Program-made: the position numbers and the translations under genes | Source: Pseudomonas arsenicoxydans | Lineage (GTDB): Bacteria; Pseudomonadota; Gammaproteobacteria; Pseudomonadales; Pseudomonadaceae | DNA length: 64,000 nucleotides | Direction of reading: 5' to 3' | Assembly (NCBI RefSeq): GCF_900103875.1 | Contig: NZ_LT629705.1 | Location: forward strand, 4,411,001-4,475,000 | Shown: piece after piece, positions 26,405 through 33,659 of the stretch | How positions within the stretch are numbered: the stretch's first letter is position 1 | Layout: each line of letters opens with the position of its first letter | Notes under the pieces: model-generated | What the model was told of the DNA's origin: nothing | What the model saw: only the letters and a program-made list of their open reading frames with translations | Database searches by the model: none

Positions 26405-26962
26405 ATGAACAAGCAAGAAGAAATCGCTGCGCTGGCGATCCTTATCCACGATCTGCGCAAGCACAAGAAATACACCCTGAAGGACCTGGCCGACAAAATC
26501 GGCCGCTCCGTCGGCTTTCTCTCGCAGGTCGAGCGCGGCTTGTCTCGGCCCACCGTTGCCGACCTGACCGCGATCAGCGAAACCCTGGGCGTGCCGACGA
26601 CTTATTTCTACAGCCTGCCCAAACCCAAGGAACTGCCGTGGGTCACCCGCCCGGATGAGCGCCGCACGTTGTACTACGCCAATGGCATTACCGACATTCT
26701 GGTGTCGCCGAAGATACGGGCCTCGTTTTCCATGCTCGAAAGTCATCTCGAAGCCGGCGCCAGCAGTGGCGACCGGCACTTGAGTGACAGCTCGGAGCAG
26801 GGCGGTTACGTGCTCGAGGGCGAGTTGACCCTGTGGCTGGGCGATGACGACGACCCGGTCACCTTGCTCGCCGGCGACAGCTTTCAGTTCGACAGTCACA
26901 CCCGTTGCCGTTACGGCAACCTGACCGGGCATCTCACGCGAGTGCTCTGGGTCTATACCTGA
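26405..26962 (+). CDS. XRE-cupin transcriptional regulator (PuuR/PauR-like)
   Basis: A 185-residue regulator with an N-terminal XRE helix-turn-helix (YTLKDLADKIGRSVGFLSQVERGLSRPTV) and a C-terminal cupin_2 domain (SSEQGGYVLEGELTLWLGDDD ... GDSFQFDSHTRCRYGN). This architecture is that of PuuR/PauR, repressors of gamma-glutamylated polyamine catabolism. It lies between the oxidase and synthetase genes, with 25 bp and 20 bp gaps, so it is co-transcribed with its presumed targets and should autoregulate through the palindrome at 25054-25081. An ATG at 26396 is an alternative start adding three residues. Confidence 0.87.
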   Translation: MNKQEEIAALAILIHDLRKHKKYTLKDLADKIGRSVGFLSQVERGLSRPTVADLTAISETLGVPTTYFYSLPKPKELPWVTRPDERRTLYYANGITDILVSPKIRASFSMLESHLEAGASSGDRHLSDSSEQGGYVLEGELTLWLGDDDDPVTLLAGDSFQFDSHTRCRYGNLTGHLTRVLWVYT

Positions 26963-26982
26963 TAACCACAATAGGACCAACC

Positions 26983-28323
26983 ATGATGGACGCTGATCTG
27001 CTGGCCGAGGTGCGTGCCTTTCGCCAACGCTACCCTGACGTACGTTACGTCGACCTGATTGCCCTGGACATTCCGGGGCACTTTTACGGCAAGCGCTACC
27101 CCGTGGAAATGCTCGAAAAGGTCGCGGCGGGCAGCGCCCTGAAACTGCCGCAAAACAGCGTACTGCTGGGCGTGCAAGGCGGATTGTTCAAGATCGGCGA
27201 TTATTGCTTCAATGACGGCGACCCGGATGCGCTGCGCCGGCTGGTGCCGGGCACGCTCAAGCCGGTGACCTGGGAAGCGCAGCCGCTAGGGCAGATGCTG
27301 ATCACCACCGATGGCACCGAAAAGCCTATCGTGTTCGAACCACGCCAGGTACTGGCGCAGGTGCTGGACAGGCTCGCGGCAAAAGGCATTCACCCGGTGG
27401 TGGCGTTCGAACTGGAGTTCTATCTGTTCGATAAAAAGCTGCGCGATGGGTTGCCGCAATTTCCCCGGGATGACCTCTCGGACGATGCCGATGATCAACC
27501 CAACATGCACATCGAGCGCCTGTCACGCTTTTCGCCGGTCCTCGATGACATGGTCGCGGCGTCGCAGGCTCAAGGCATCGACACCACAGTGATCACCGCC
27601 GAACTCGGCGCGGGCCAGTACGAGATCAATTTCGGTCACCTCGACGACGGTTTGCGTGCGGCAGACTGGGCAGCATTGTTCTGTCGTAGCACTCGAGGCG
27701 TGGCGCTGAAACACGGCTACCGCGCCAGCTTCATGGCCAAGCCTTACTTGCAGCACCCGGGCAGCGGCATGCACGTACACGTCAGTCTGTACGACGCGGC
27801 CGGCAACAACATCCTGGCGGCAAACCAGCAGCGATCACTGCGCCATGCCGTGGCCGGTTGCCTGGAACTGCTGCCGCATTGCATGCCGATTTTCGCGCCG
27901 AACCAGAACGCCTATCGCCGCCTGGGCGGCACGACGAACATCGCCACGCGGGCGAGTTGGGGCTTTGAGGACCGCGATGCGTGTCTGCGCATTCCTGAAT
28001 CGGATGCGAAAAACCTGCGCATCGAACACCGCCTGGCCGGTGCCGATGCCAACCCGTACCTGGTGCTGGCGGCGATTCTGGTGGGACTCGAACATGGCCT
28101 GGAGTCGGGCAGCGAGCCCATCGCGCCGCTCAACGAAAACCGCAGCAGTGGGGTCGACTTCCCGCTGGAAATGCTCGAAGCGGTGCGCGCCATGCAGCAT
28201 CAACCGCAACTGCGTGAAGGATTGGGCGTGGAGTTCGTCGATGTCTATTGCGAGAACAAGCGCCAGGATCATCTGGCGTTCATGCAGGAAATTACTGCCC
28301 GGGAGTATCGCTGGTATCTGTAA
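26983..28323 (+). CDS. puuA: Gamma-glutamylpolyamine synthetase (glutamine synthetase family)
   Basis: A 446-residue glutamine-synthetase-fold ligase. Active-site motifs include VAFELEFYLFD, ELGAGQYEINF, the ATP-binding GMHVHVSLYDAAGNN, APNQNAYRRLGG and NLRIEHRLAGADANPYLVLAA. The N-terminus VDLIALDIPGHFYGKRYPVEML is typical of PuuA/PauA and unlike ordinary GlnA. It probably ligates glutamate to putrescine or a related amine, the step before the PuuB-type oxidase. The start at 26983 is preceded by an AGGA-like RBS. It closes the three-gene operon. Confidence 0.85.
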   Translation: MMDADLLAEVRAFRQRYPDVRYVDLIALDIPGHFYGKRYPVEMLEKVAAGSALKLPQNSVLLGVQGGLFKIGDYCFNDGDPDALRRLVPGTLKPVTWEAQPLGQMLITTDGTEKPIVFEPRQVLAQVLDRLAAKGIHPVVAFELEFYLFDKKLRDGLPQFPRDDLSDDADDQPNMHIERLSRFSPVLDDMVAASQAQGIDTTVITAELGAGQYEINFGHLDDGLRAADWAALFCRSTRGVALKHGYRASFMAKPYLQHPGSGMHVHVSLYDAAGNNILAANQQRSLRHAVAGCLELLPHCMPIFAPNQNAYRRLGGTTNIATRASWGFEDRDACLRIPESDAKNLRIEHRLAGADANPYLVLAAILVGLEHGLESGSEPIAPLNENRSSGVDFPLEMLEAVRAMQHQPQLREGLGVEFVDVYCENKRQDHLAFMQEITAREYRWYL

Positions 28324-28437
28324 ACCAGGCGGGGGAAATGCACTTTTATAAAGCCCGGCCCTGGCGGCGTGCACTACGCCAAGGCACAAAGCGCGTCGCA
28401 CCGCAGGGTGTGAGCGCCGGTTCAAGCCGCTGGACGG

Positions 28438-28466
28438 TGCCAAACCCGGACAATCCGGGTTTGGCA
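28438..28466. repeat. Perfect 13-bp palindrome overlapping the sigma-54 promoter
   Basis: TGCCAAACCCGGA (28438-28450) and TCCGGGTTTGGCA (28454-28466) are exact reverse complements separated by CAA. The right arm runs into the minus 24 element at 28462-28467. It could be a regulator operator or, as RNA, the terminator stem of the preceding operon, though no T tract follows. Confidence 0.75.
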
Positions 28467-28477
28467 CAAACGCTGCA
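28462..28477 (+). promoter_or_regulatory. Sigma-54 promoter of nirBD
   Basis: TGGCACAAACGCTGCA has the invariant GG and GC doublets exactly 12 bp apart, matching TGGCAC-N5-TTGCA at all but one position. This fits nitrogen-limitation (NtrC) control expected for assimilatory nitrite reductase. Confidence 0.7.
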
Positions 28478-28563
28478 TTACATCGATCAAGGCCCACCGT
28501 GAATGCAGTCGTGGGCAGCTCCCTCGGTCAACGACGATCGATTCGTGAGCAACATCGGTGAAT

Positions 28564-28615
28564 CAGGCATAGACGTCTGGTTTCAACACCGCAAAAGAAC
28601 AGGCAAAGACGCCTG
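28564..28615 (+). ncRNA. ANTAR (NasT-type) tandem-hairpin leader
   Basis: Hairpin P1 (28564-28579) is CAGGC-ATAGAC-GTCTG, extendable at its base by further A-U and G-U pairs; hairpin P2 (28600-28615) is CAGGC-AAAGAC-GCCTG. Both loops are hexanucleotides with A at position 1 and G at position 4, the defining features of ANTAR-protein targets. The 3' arm of P2 is also the 5' arm of the terminator at 28609-28644, so the structures exclude each other. A NasT-like protein, encoded elsewhere, would stabilise P1/P2 and permit read-through in nitrate or nitrite. Confidence 0.88.
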
Positions 28616-28644
28616 GAACCGTAAGGTTTCAGGCGTTTTTTTTT
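28609..28644 (+). terminator. Regulated terminator in the nirB leader
   Basis: A 12-bp stem (28609-28620 with 28625-28636, one G-U pair, loop GTAA) is followed by a run of nine T residues from 28636. Its 5' arm overlaps ANTAR hairpin P2, making it a conditional attenuator upstream of nirB. Confidence 0.9.
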
Positions 28645-28683
28645 GCTTTTTGAATCGTGATGGGCTTTAGCCGGGTGCTTCTT

Positions 28684-31245
28684 ATGAATACCAATGTGGC
28701 CGCGTTGAACAAACAGCAAACGCTGATCGTGATCGGCAATGGCATGGTCGGACATCATTGTGTCGAACAGCTGATCGAGCGCGGTGCCCTTGATCACTAT
28801 CGACTGCACGTCTTCAGCGAGGAGCCGATGCGCGCCTATGACCGTGTGCACCTTTCCGAGTATTTCACCGGACGTGATGCAGAGTCGCTGGCCCTCAGTG
28901 ATGCCGCGCTGTACCAGACCCCAGGCGTGACCCTGCACTTGGGCGTGCCAGTGCTGGAAATCGACCGAGTCCGTCGTCAGGTGATCACCGCGCAAGGTTG
29001 CGTTGCCTACGACACATTGATCCTGGCTACCGGCTCTTATCCGTTCGTGCCGCCGATTGAAGGCGCCGAGGGTGATTCGCGCCTGGTGTATCGCACCCTC
29101 GAAGACCTCGATGCCATCCGTGCCGCTGCGACCAACGCCAGACGCGGCGTGGTGGTCGGCGGTGGCTTGCTCGGTCTGGAAGCCGCCAACGCCCTGAAAA
29201 GCCTGGGCCTGGAAGCCCATGTGGTGGAATTCGCCCCGCGCCTGATGCCGGTGCAACTGGACGAGCAGGGTGGTCGTGCGCTCAAGGCGCAGATCGAGCG
29301 GCTTGGCGTCGGTGTGCATTTGTCCCGTGGCACCCAATCGATCAGCGCGGGTGAGGACTACCGCTACCGGATGAATTTCGCCAATGACGAATTCCTCGAA
29401 ACCGACCTGATCGTGTTCTCCGCCGGCATCCGCGCCCAGGACGCGCTGGCCCGCCAATGTGCGCTGGAAGTCGGCCCGCGCGGAGGCATTGTGATAGACG
29501 ACCATTGCCTGAGCAGCGACCCGCACATCTACGCCATCGGCGAGTGCGCGGCGTGGAATGGCACAGTCTTTGGCCTGGTCGCGCCCGGTTACCAGATGGC
29601 CCGCGCGGTGGCCGCACAGTTGTGCAATGAATCCACCGAGCCGTTCGTGGGCGCGGACATGTCGACCAAGCTCAAGCTGCTGGGCGTCGATGTCGGCTCC
29701 ATCGGCGACGCTCACGGCAACACACCGGGCTCGCGCAGTTATCAGTTCATCGACGAAACCAGCGCCAGCTACCGTCGGCTGGTGGTGGACGCCAGCGGCA
29801 AACACGTGCTCGGCGCGGTGCTGGTCGGTGACAACAGCTATTACGACACGCTGCTGCAATACATGCAGAACGCCATCGCGCTGCCGGCCGAACCGGCCAG
29901 CCTGATTCTGCCGTCATCCACCGGCGCGCCGACCCTGGGCCCGGGCGCGTTGCCCGAGTCGGCCACGGTGTGTTCCTGCCACAACGTCACCAAGGGTTCC
30001 ATCTGTTCGGCCATCGACGGCGGTTGCACCGACCTCGGCCTGCTCAAGGCGCAAACCAAGGCTTGCACCGGTTGTGGCGGTTGCGCCGGGCTGCTCAAGC
30101 AAGTGTTCGAGCATGAGTTGATTGCCCGTGGCGTCAGCGTCGACAAGAACCTGTGCGAACACTTCGCCTACACCCGTCAGGAGCTCTATGCGCTGGTGCG
30201 GGTGGAAGGGGTGATCACCTTCGAAGAACTGTTGGCCAAACATGGCCGTGGCCACACCGGTTGCGACGTGTGCAAACCGGCGGTGGGCTCGATTCTGGCC
30301 TCGTGCTGGAACCAGCCGATCATGGACGCCTCCCTGGTGCCGCTGCAGGACACCAACGACACCTTCATGGCCAACATGCAGAAAAACGGCACCTATTCGG
30401 TGGTGCCGCGCATCCCCGGCGGCGAAATTACCGCCGACAAGTTGATCGCCATTGGCGTGGTTGCGAAGAAATACGACCTCTACACCAAGATCACCGGCGG
30501 CCAGCGCATCGACTTGTTCGGCGCGCAGTTGCACGAGTTGCCGGACATCTGGGCCGAGCTGATTGAAGCCGGTTTCGAAACCGGGCATGCCTACGGCAAA
30601 TCGACCCGCACCGTGAAGTCCTGCGTGGGCAGCACCTGGTGCCGTTATGGCGTACAGGACAGCGTCAAGATGGCGTTGGCCATCGAGGATCGCTACAAGG
30701 GTTTGCGCTCGCCGCACAAGCTCAAGTTCGCTGTCTCCGGTTGCACCCGCGAGTGCGCCGAAGCCCAGAGCAAAGACGTTGGCGTCATCGCCACCGAGAA
30801 AGGCTGGAACCTGTACATCGCCGGCAACGGCGGCATGCGCCCGCGCCACGCCGAACTGTTCGCCACCGACCTGGACGATGAAACCCTGATCCGTTACATC
30901 GACCGTTTCCTGATGTTCTACATCCGTACCGCCGACAAATTGCAGCGCACTTCGGTGTGGCGCGAAAGCCTGGAAGGTGGCCTCGATTACCTTAAGGACG
31001 TGATCATCAACGACAGCCTCGGGCTGGGCGAAGAGCTCGAGTCGCAGATGCAGCTGGTGGTCAATCGCTATGAATGCGAATGGGCCAACGCCCTCAAGGA
31101 CCCGGAAAAACTCAAGCGCTTCCGCACCTTCGTCAACGATAAACGCCCGGACCCGGACATCCACTTTGTCCAGGAACGCGGTCAACGCCGCCCGATCATG
31201 GCGGCCGAACTCAACCTTATCCCTGTCATTGAGGAAACCGTCTGA
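28684..31245 (+). CDS. nirB: Assimilatory NAD(P)H nitrite reductase, large subunit
   Basis: An 853-residue cytoplasmic nitrite reductase reducing nitrite to ammonia. Order of domains: FAD/NAD Rossmann domains (VIGNGMVGHHCVEQL near residue 15; GVVVGGGLLGLEAANAL near 155), BFD-like [2Fe-2S] cysteines (CSCHNVT and CTGCGGCAG near 440-470, a second set in TGCDVCKP near 530), then the ferredoxin-like and sirohaem/[4Fe-4S] domains with Cys647, Cys653 (CVGSTWC) and Cys687, Cys691 (SGCTREC). The ATG at 28684 gives the usual N-terminus, although the RBS is weak; an upstream in-frame start at 28657 is less family-like. Expression is probably controlled by sigma-54 and ANTAR attenuation. Confidence 0.96.
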   Translation: MNTNVAALNKQQTLIVIGNGMVGHHCVEQLIERGALDHYRLHVFSEEPMRAYDRVHLSEYFTGRDAESLALSDAALYQTPGVTLHLGVPVLEIDRVRRQVITAQGCVAYDTLILATGSYPFVPPIEGAEGDSRLVYRTLEDLDAIRAAATNARRGVVVGGGLLGLEAANALKSLGLEAHVVEFAPRLMPVQLDEQGGRALKAQIERLGVGVHLSRGTQSISAGEDYRYRMNFANDEFLETDLIVFSAGIRAQDALARQCALEVGPRGGIVIDDHCLSSDPHIYAIGECAAWNGTVFGLVAPGYQMARAVAAQLCNESTEPFVGADMSTKLKLLGVDVGSIGDAHGNTPGSRSYQFIDETSASYRRLVVDASGKHVLGAVLVGDNSYYDTLLQYMQNAIALPAEPASLILPSSTGAPTLGPGALPESATVCSCHNVTKGSICSAIDGGCTDLGLLKAQTKACTGCGGCAGLLKQVFEHELIARGVSVDKNLCEHFAYTRQELYALVRVEGVITFEELLAKHGRGHTGCDVCKPAVGSILASCWNQPIMDASLVPLQDTNDTFMANMQKNGTYSVVPRIPGGEITADKLIAIGVVAKKYDLYTKITGGQRIDLFGAQLHELPDIWAELIEAGFETGHAYGKSTRTVKSCVGSTWCRYGVQDSVKMALAIEDRYKGLRSPHKLKFAVSGCTRECAEAQSKDVGVIATEKGWNLYIAGNGGMRPRHAELFATDLDDETLIRYIDRFLMFYIRTADKLQRTSVWRESLEGGLDYLKDVIINDSLGLGEELESQMQLVVNRYECEWANALKDPEKLKRFRTFVNDKRPDPDIHFVQERGQRRPIMAAELNLIPVIEETV

Positions 31246-31622
31246 TGAGCCAGTCCACTGCACAACGCGTCGCGTCCCTGGAAAGTCCCGAGGTCTGGCA
31301 AACGGTGTGCGAGCACCGGGATCTGGTCAGTAACTCCGGTGTGGTGGTCTGGCTCGACGGGGCTCAGGTGGCGCTGTTCTACCTGCCGGGCGCTGAGGGG
31401 CGGACTCTTTACGCTATCGACAACCATGATCCGCAGTCCGGGGCGAACGTTATCGGTCGCGGGCTGGTGGGCAATATCAAGGGCGAGATGGTCGTCGCGT
31501 CGCCGATCTACAAGCAGCATTTCCGTCTGGAGGACGGCAGCTGCCTGGAATATCCGCAGCAGCGCCTGCGTGTCTGGCCGGTGCGGTTGAATGGCGGCGT
31601 GGTGGAAGTTGGGGTTGCCTGA
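31245..31622 (+). CDS. nirD: Nitrite reductase small subunit
   Basis: A 125-residue NirD protein with a Rieske-like fold that lacks the iron-sulfur ligands, as is normal for this family; recognisable segments are VVWLDGAQVALFYLPG, YAIDNHDPQSGANVIGRGLVG and VVASPIYKQHFRLEDGSC. Its ATG overlaps the last base of the nirB stop (TGATG), implying translational coupling. No nitrate reductase gene follows; the next 900 bp is a repeat island. Confidence 0.95.
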   Translation: MSQSTAQRVASLESPEVWQTVCEHRDLVSNSGVVVWLDGAQVALFYLPGAEGRTLYAIDNHDPQSGANVIGRGLVGNIKGEMVVASPIYKQHFRLEDGSCLEYPQQRLRVWPVRLNGGVVEVGVA

Positions 31623-31646
31623 GGTAATGCTGTTCACTTAAGAATG

Positions 31647-31907
31647 TTTTGGGTTGGGGGCATATCCGTTTCTGCGGTAACGGCGGCTATTGGTTCCGCC
31701 CTGACGGCGGGTCACTTGGAAGAGCGCCAAGTAACCAAGCGCTTGCGCCCCTGACGTACGGTGCCTCGCCTAGGCTCGGCATTCCCTCACTCCGGTCCTG
31801 CTCCGTGGGCCCGCCGCCATCGGCCATCCATGGCCGGGGGCGGCTAACCCGGCATCCATGCCGGGTTGCCCACTACGCAGAACCTGCGTTCGGCCTCCCG
31901 ACGGGGC
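31647..31907 (+). repeat. Left arm of a long inverted repeat
   Basis: About 260 bp that match, as the reverse complement and with high identity, the segment 32240-32518. Shared stretches include GCGGTAACGGCGGCT, GGTGCCTCGCCTAGGCTCGGC, GTGGGCCCGCCGCCATCGGC and GGCCATCCATGGCCGGGGGC. The differences are spread over all codon positions and I regard the ORF in it as non-coding. Similar sequences are, to my recollection, widespread in fluorescent Pseudomonas genomes. Confidence 0.85.
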
Positions 31908-31908
31908 A

Positions 31909-31932
31909 GATCAAGATCAAGATCAAGATCAA
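31909..31932 (+). repeat. Four tandem GATCAA hexamers
   Basis: Four exact GATCAA units at the inner edge of the left arm of the inverted repeat. Probably a slippage microsatellite. Confidence 0.9.
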
Positions 31933-32003
31933 AAGCGGAAGGCGAGCTAACGCTCGGCCTGATGAGTGGTGAGAAGCACAAGCGGTACGCTGGTCTGCTT
32001 TAG

Positions 32004-32092
32004 GTGGGAGCGAGCTTGCCCGCGATGAGGCCCTGTCAGTCGGCGGTGATGTTGCCTGTAATGCCGCCATCGCGAGCAAGCTCGCTCCCACA
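32004..32092. repeat. REPIN: inverted pair of REP palindromes
   Basis: GGGAGCGAGCTTGCCCGCGA (from 32006) and TCGCGAGCAAGCTCGCTCCC (32070-32089) face each other about 40 bp apart. These are the standard Pseudomonas REP motif and form a REP doublet between the arms of the long inverted repeat. Confidence 0.85.
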
Positions 32093-32113
32093 GGTATTGA
32101 GTACATCTGCCAA

Positions 32114-32219
32114 AGCCAGGTTGGCCGGAAGGCCGCCTCGCGTAACCGCGCCCACACTCTGGAGAACGATCACTACGCGTAAGCGTTGAAGAGCCAGGTC
32201 GGCTGGCAGGCCGCCTCGC
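32114..32219 (+). repeat. Pair of 28-bp direct repeats
   Basis: AGCCAGGTTGGCCGGAAGGC at 32114 and AGCCAGGTCGGCTGGCAGGC at 32192 each continue with CGCCTCGC. They are 78 bp apart inside the repeat island. No gene is associated with them. Confidence 0.65.
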
Positions 32220-32239
32220 TTTGGCTTTGGCGGTGCACG

Positions 32240-32518
32240 CCCCCTCGAGAGGCCGAGTGGAGGTTCTGCGCAGTGGGCACCGCGGCAAGGATGCCGCGGT
32301 AGCCGCCCCCGGCCATGGATGGCCGATGGCGGCGGGCCCACGGAGCAGGACCGGAACGAGGGCATGCCGAGCCTAGGCGAGGCACCGAACGTCAGGGGCA
32401 AGAGCCCTTTGGTTACTTTGGGGCTTTTCCAAAGTGACCCGCCGTCAGGGCGGAACCCTAAGCCGCCGTTACCGCAGCAACGGATATGTACCCAAAACCA
32501 ACCCCAACCCCCAATAGC
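32240..32518 (-). repeat. Right arm of the long inverted repeat
   Basis: Reverse-complement partner of 31647-31907, a little longer because of small insertions (for example around CTTTGGAAAAGCCCC read on the minus strand). Together the arms flank a 330-bp centre containing the GATCAA array, the REPIN and the direct repeats. The right end lies 25 bp before the AraC-type operator at 32543. Confidence 0.85.
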
Positions 32519-32542
32519 ACTAGCCTGAAAGCAACCACCCTC

Positions 32543-32582
32543 TGTCATGAAATGAAAAGTCATTGTCGTCTGATGAGAAGCG
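32543..32582 (+). promoter_or_regulatory. Tandem AraC-type operator of the 32.7-39.1 kb operon
   Basis: Two 19-bp direct repeats, TGTCATGAAATGAAAAGTC (32543) and TGTCGTCTGATGAGAAGCG (32564), start 21 bp apart. The same pair with the same pitch occurs at 40453-40492, and a single copy lies at 40381-40399 next to the AraC-type regulator gene. Tandem direct half-sites 21 bp apart are typical of AraC/XylS proteins. Confidence 0.75.
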
Positions 32583-32664
32583 ATTCATAACCCCGCAGCC
32601 TACAGTCCAATCAACGCAAATCGGCGCATTACGCCAAAAAAATGCAGATTGGAGAATAAAAGGC

Positions 32665-33645
32665 ATGGCCAAAGCCGTACGCTTCTACGAAACAGGTGGT
32701 CCCGAAGTCCTCCGTTATGAAGACGTCGAGGTCGGCGACCCAGGCCCGGGTCAGGTTCGACTCCGGCAAGTGGCTGTCGGACTCAACTACGCCGACACCT
32801 ACTTCCGCAATGGCACCTACCCGATCCCGCTGGCAAACGGCATGGGCGTCGAAGCCTCGGGCGTGGTCCAAGCGGTGGGCGAGGGCGTGACCCAGGTCGA
32901 GGTCGGCGATCGCGTCACCTATACCGGATTCCTCAACACCCTGGGCGCCTACAGCACCGAGCGCCTGATCCCGGCCTCGGCATTGATCAAATTGCCCGAA
33001 ACCATCAGTTTTGAGACCGCCGCCGCCATGACCATGCGCGGGCTGACCTCGGCCTACCTGATGCGGCGCATTCACGCTTTCAAGGCCGGCGACACAATTC
33101 TGCTGCACGCCGCTGCCGGGGGCGTCGGCCTGATCGTTTCGCAGTGGGCCAAGCTGCTGGGGCTGACAGTCATTGGCACGGTATCCACCGAAGCCAAAGC
33201 TGAAATAGCTAAGGCGCATGGCTGTGACCACGTCATCAACTATACCCACGAGGACGTTGCCGGGCGCGTTCGCGAGCTGACTGACGGTGTCGGCGTCAAC
33301 GTGGTGTTCGACAGCGTTGGCAAAAACACCTTCATGGGATCGCTCGACTCGCTCAAACGCCGGGGCTTGATGGTCTGCGTCGGCACCGCTTCCGGCCCGA
33401 TCCCGGCTTTTGACCCGGTCTTGTTGGCGATGAAAGGCTCGCTGTTTCTGACGCGTCCGGCGTTGGCCGACTACATCTCCGACCCTGTGGAAAAAGCCGC
33501 CCTGGCAGGCGAGCTGTTCGACCACGTTGGCAACGGACGGATCAAGATCGAGATCAACCAGCATTACGCCCTGCAGGATGCCGTACAGGCGCACCGTGAT
33601 CTGGAATCACGCAAGACCACCGGCTCGTCGATTTTCGTCATTTAA
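32665..33645 (+). CDS. NADPH:quinone oxidoreductase
   Basis: A 326-residue zinc-independent MDR protein close to QorA: MAKAVRFYETGGPEVLRYEDVEVG, VGLNYADTYFRNGTYPIPL, ILLHAAAGGVGLIVSQWAKLLG and NVVFDSVGKNTF. It would reduce quinones or unsaturated carbonyls with NADPH in the cytoplasm. It is the first gene of a seven-gene plus-strand operon; the start at 32665 has a GGAG RBS 10 bases upstream. Its presence in a catabolic operon suggests an enone or quinone intermediate, but the link is inferential. Confidence 0.9.
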   Translation: MAKAVRFYETGGPEVLRYEDVEVGDPGPGQVRLRQVAVGLNYADTYFRNGTYPIPLANGMGVEASGVVQAVGEGVTQVEVGDRVTYTGFLNTLGAYSTERLIPASALIKLPETISFETAAAMTMRGLTSAYLMRRIHAFKAGDTILLHAAAGGVGLIVSQWAKLLGLTVIGTVSTEAKAEIAKAHGCDHVINYTHEDVAGRVRELTDGVGVNVVFDSVGKNTFMGSLDSLKRRGLMVCVGTASGPIPAFDPVLLAMKGSLFLTRPALADYISDPVEKAALAGELFDHVGNGRIKIEINQHYALQDAVQAHRDLESRKTTGSSIFVI

Positions 33646-33659
33646 GGGAGCCTGCTGCC

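Larger units (their letters stand above)
28324..28683 (+). promoter_or_regulatory. nirBD control region and leader
   Basis: This 360-bp gap contains no convincing gene. It holds, in order, a 13-3-13 palindrome (28438-28466), a sigma-54 promoter (28462-28477), two ANTAR-type hairpins (28564-28615) and a terminator (28609-28644). The distance from the promoter to the nirB start predicts a leader of roughly 195 nt. A GCACC/GGTG dyad near 28399-28411 might be an NtrC site but its spacing is not canonical. Confidence 0.7.

Noticed and set aside
31649..31972. Pair of similar ORFs in the two arms of the long inverted repeat (31649-31972 plus strand, 32036-32563 minus strand)
   Set aside because: The similarity follows from the DNA repeat, differences are not concentrated at third positions, and neither has an RBS or known domain. 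They are treated as translated repeat.
31909..32219. CRISPR-like or origin-like array from GATCAA units and the 28-bp direct repeats
   Set aside because: GATCAA units have no spacers, and there are only two 28-bp repeats with no further copies or cas genes. No DnaA boxes or replication genes are near.
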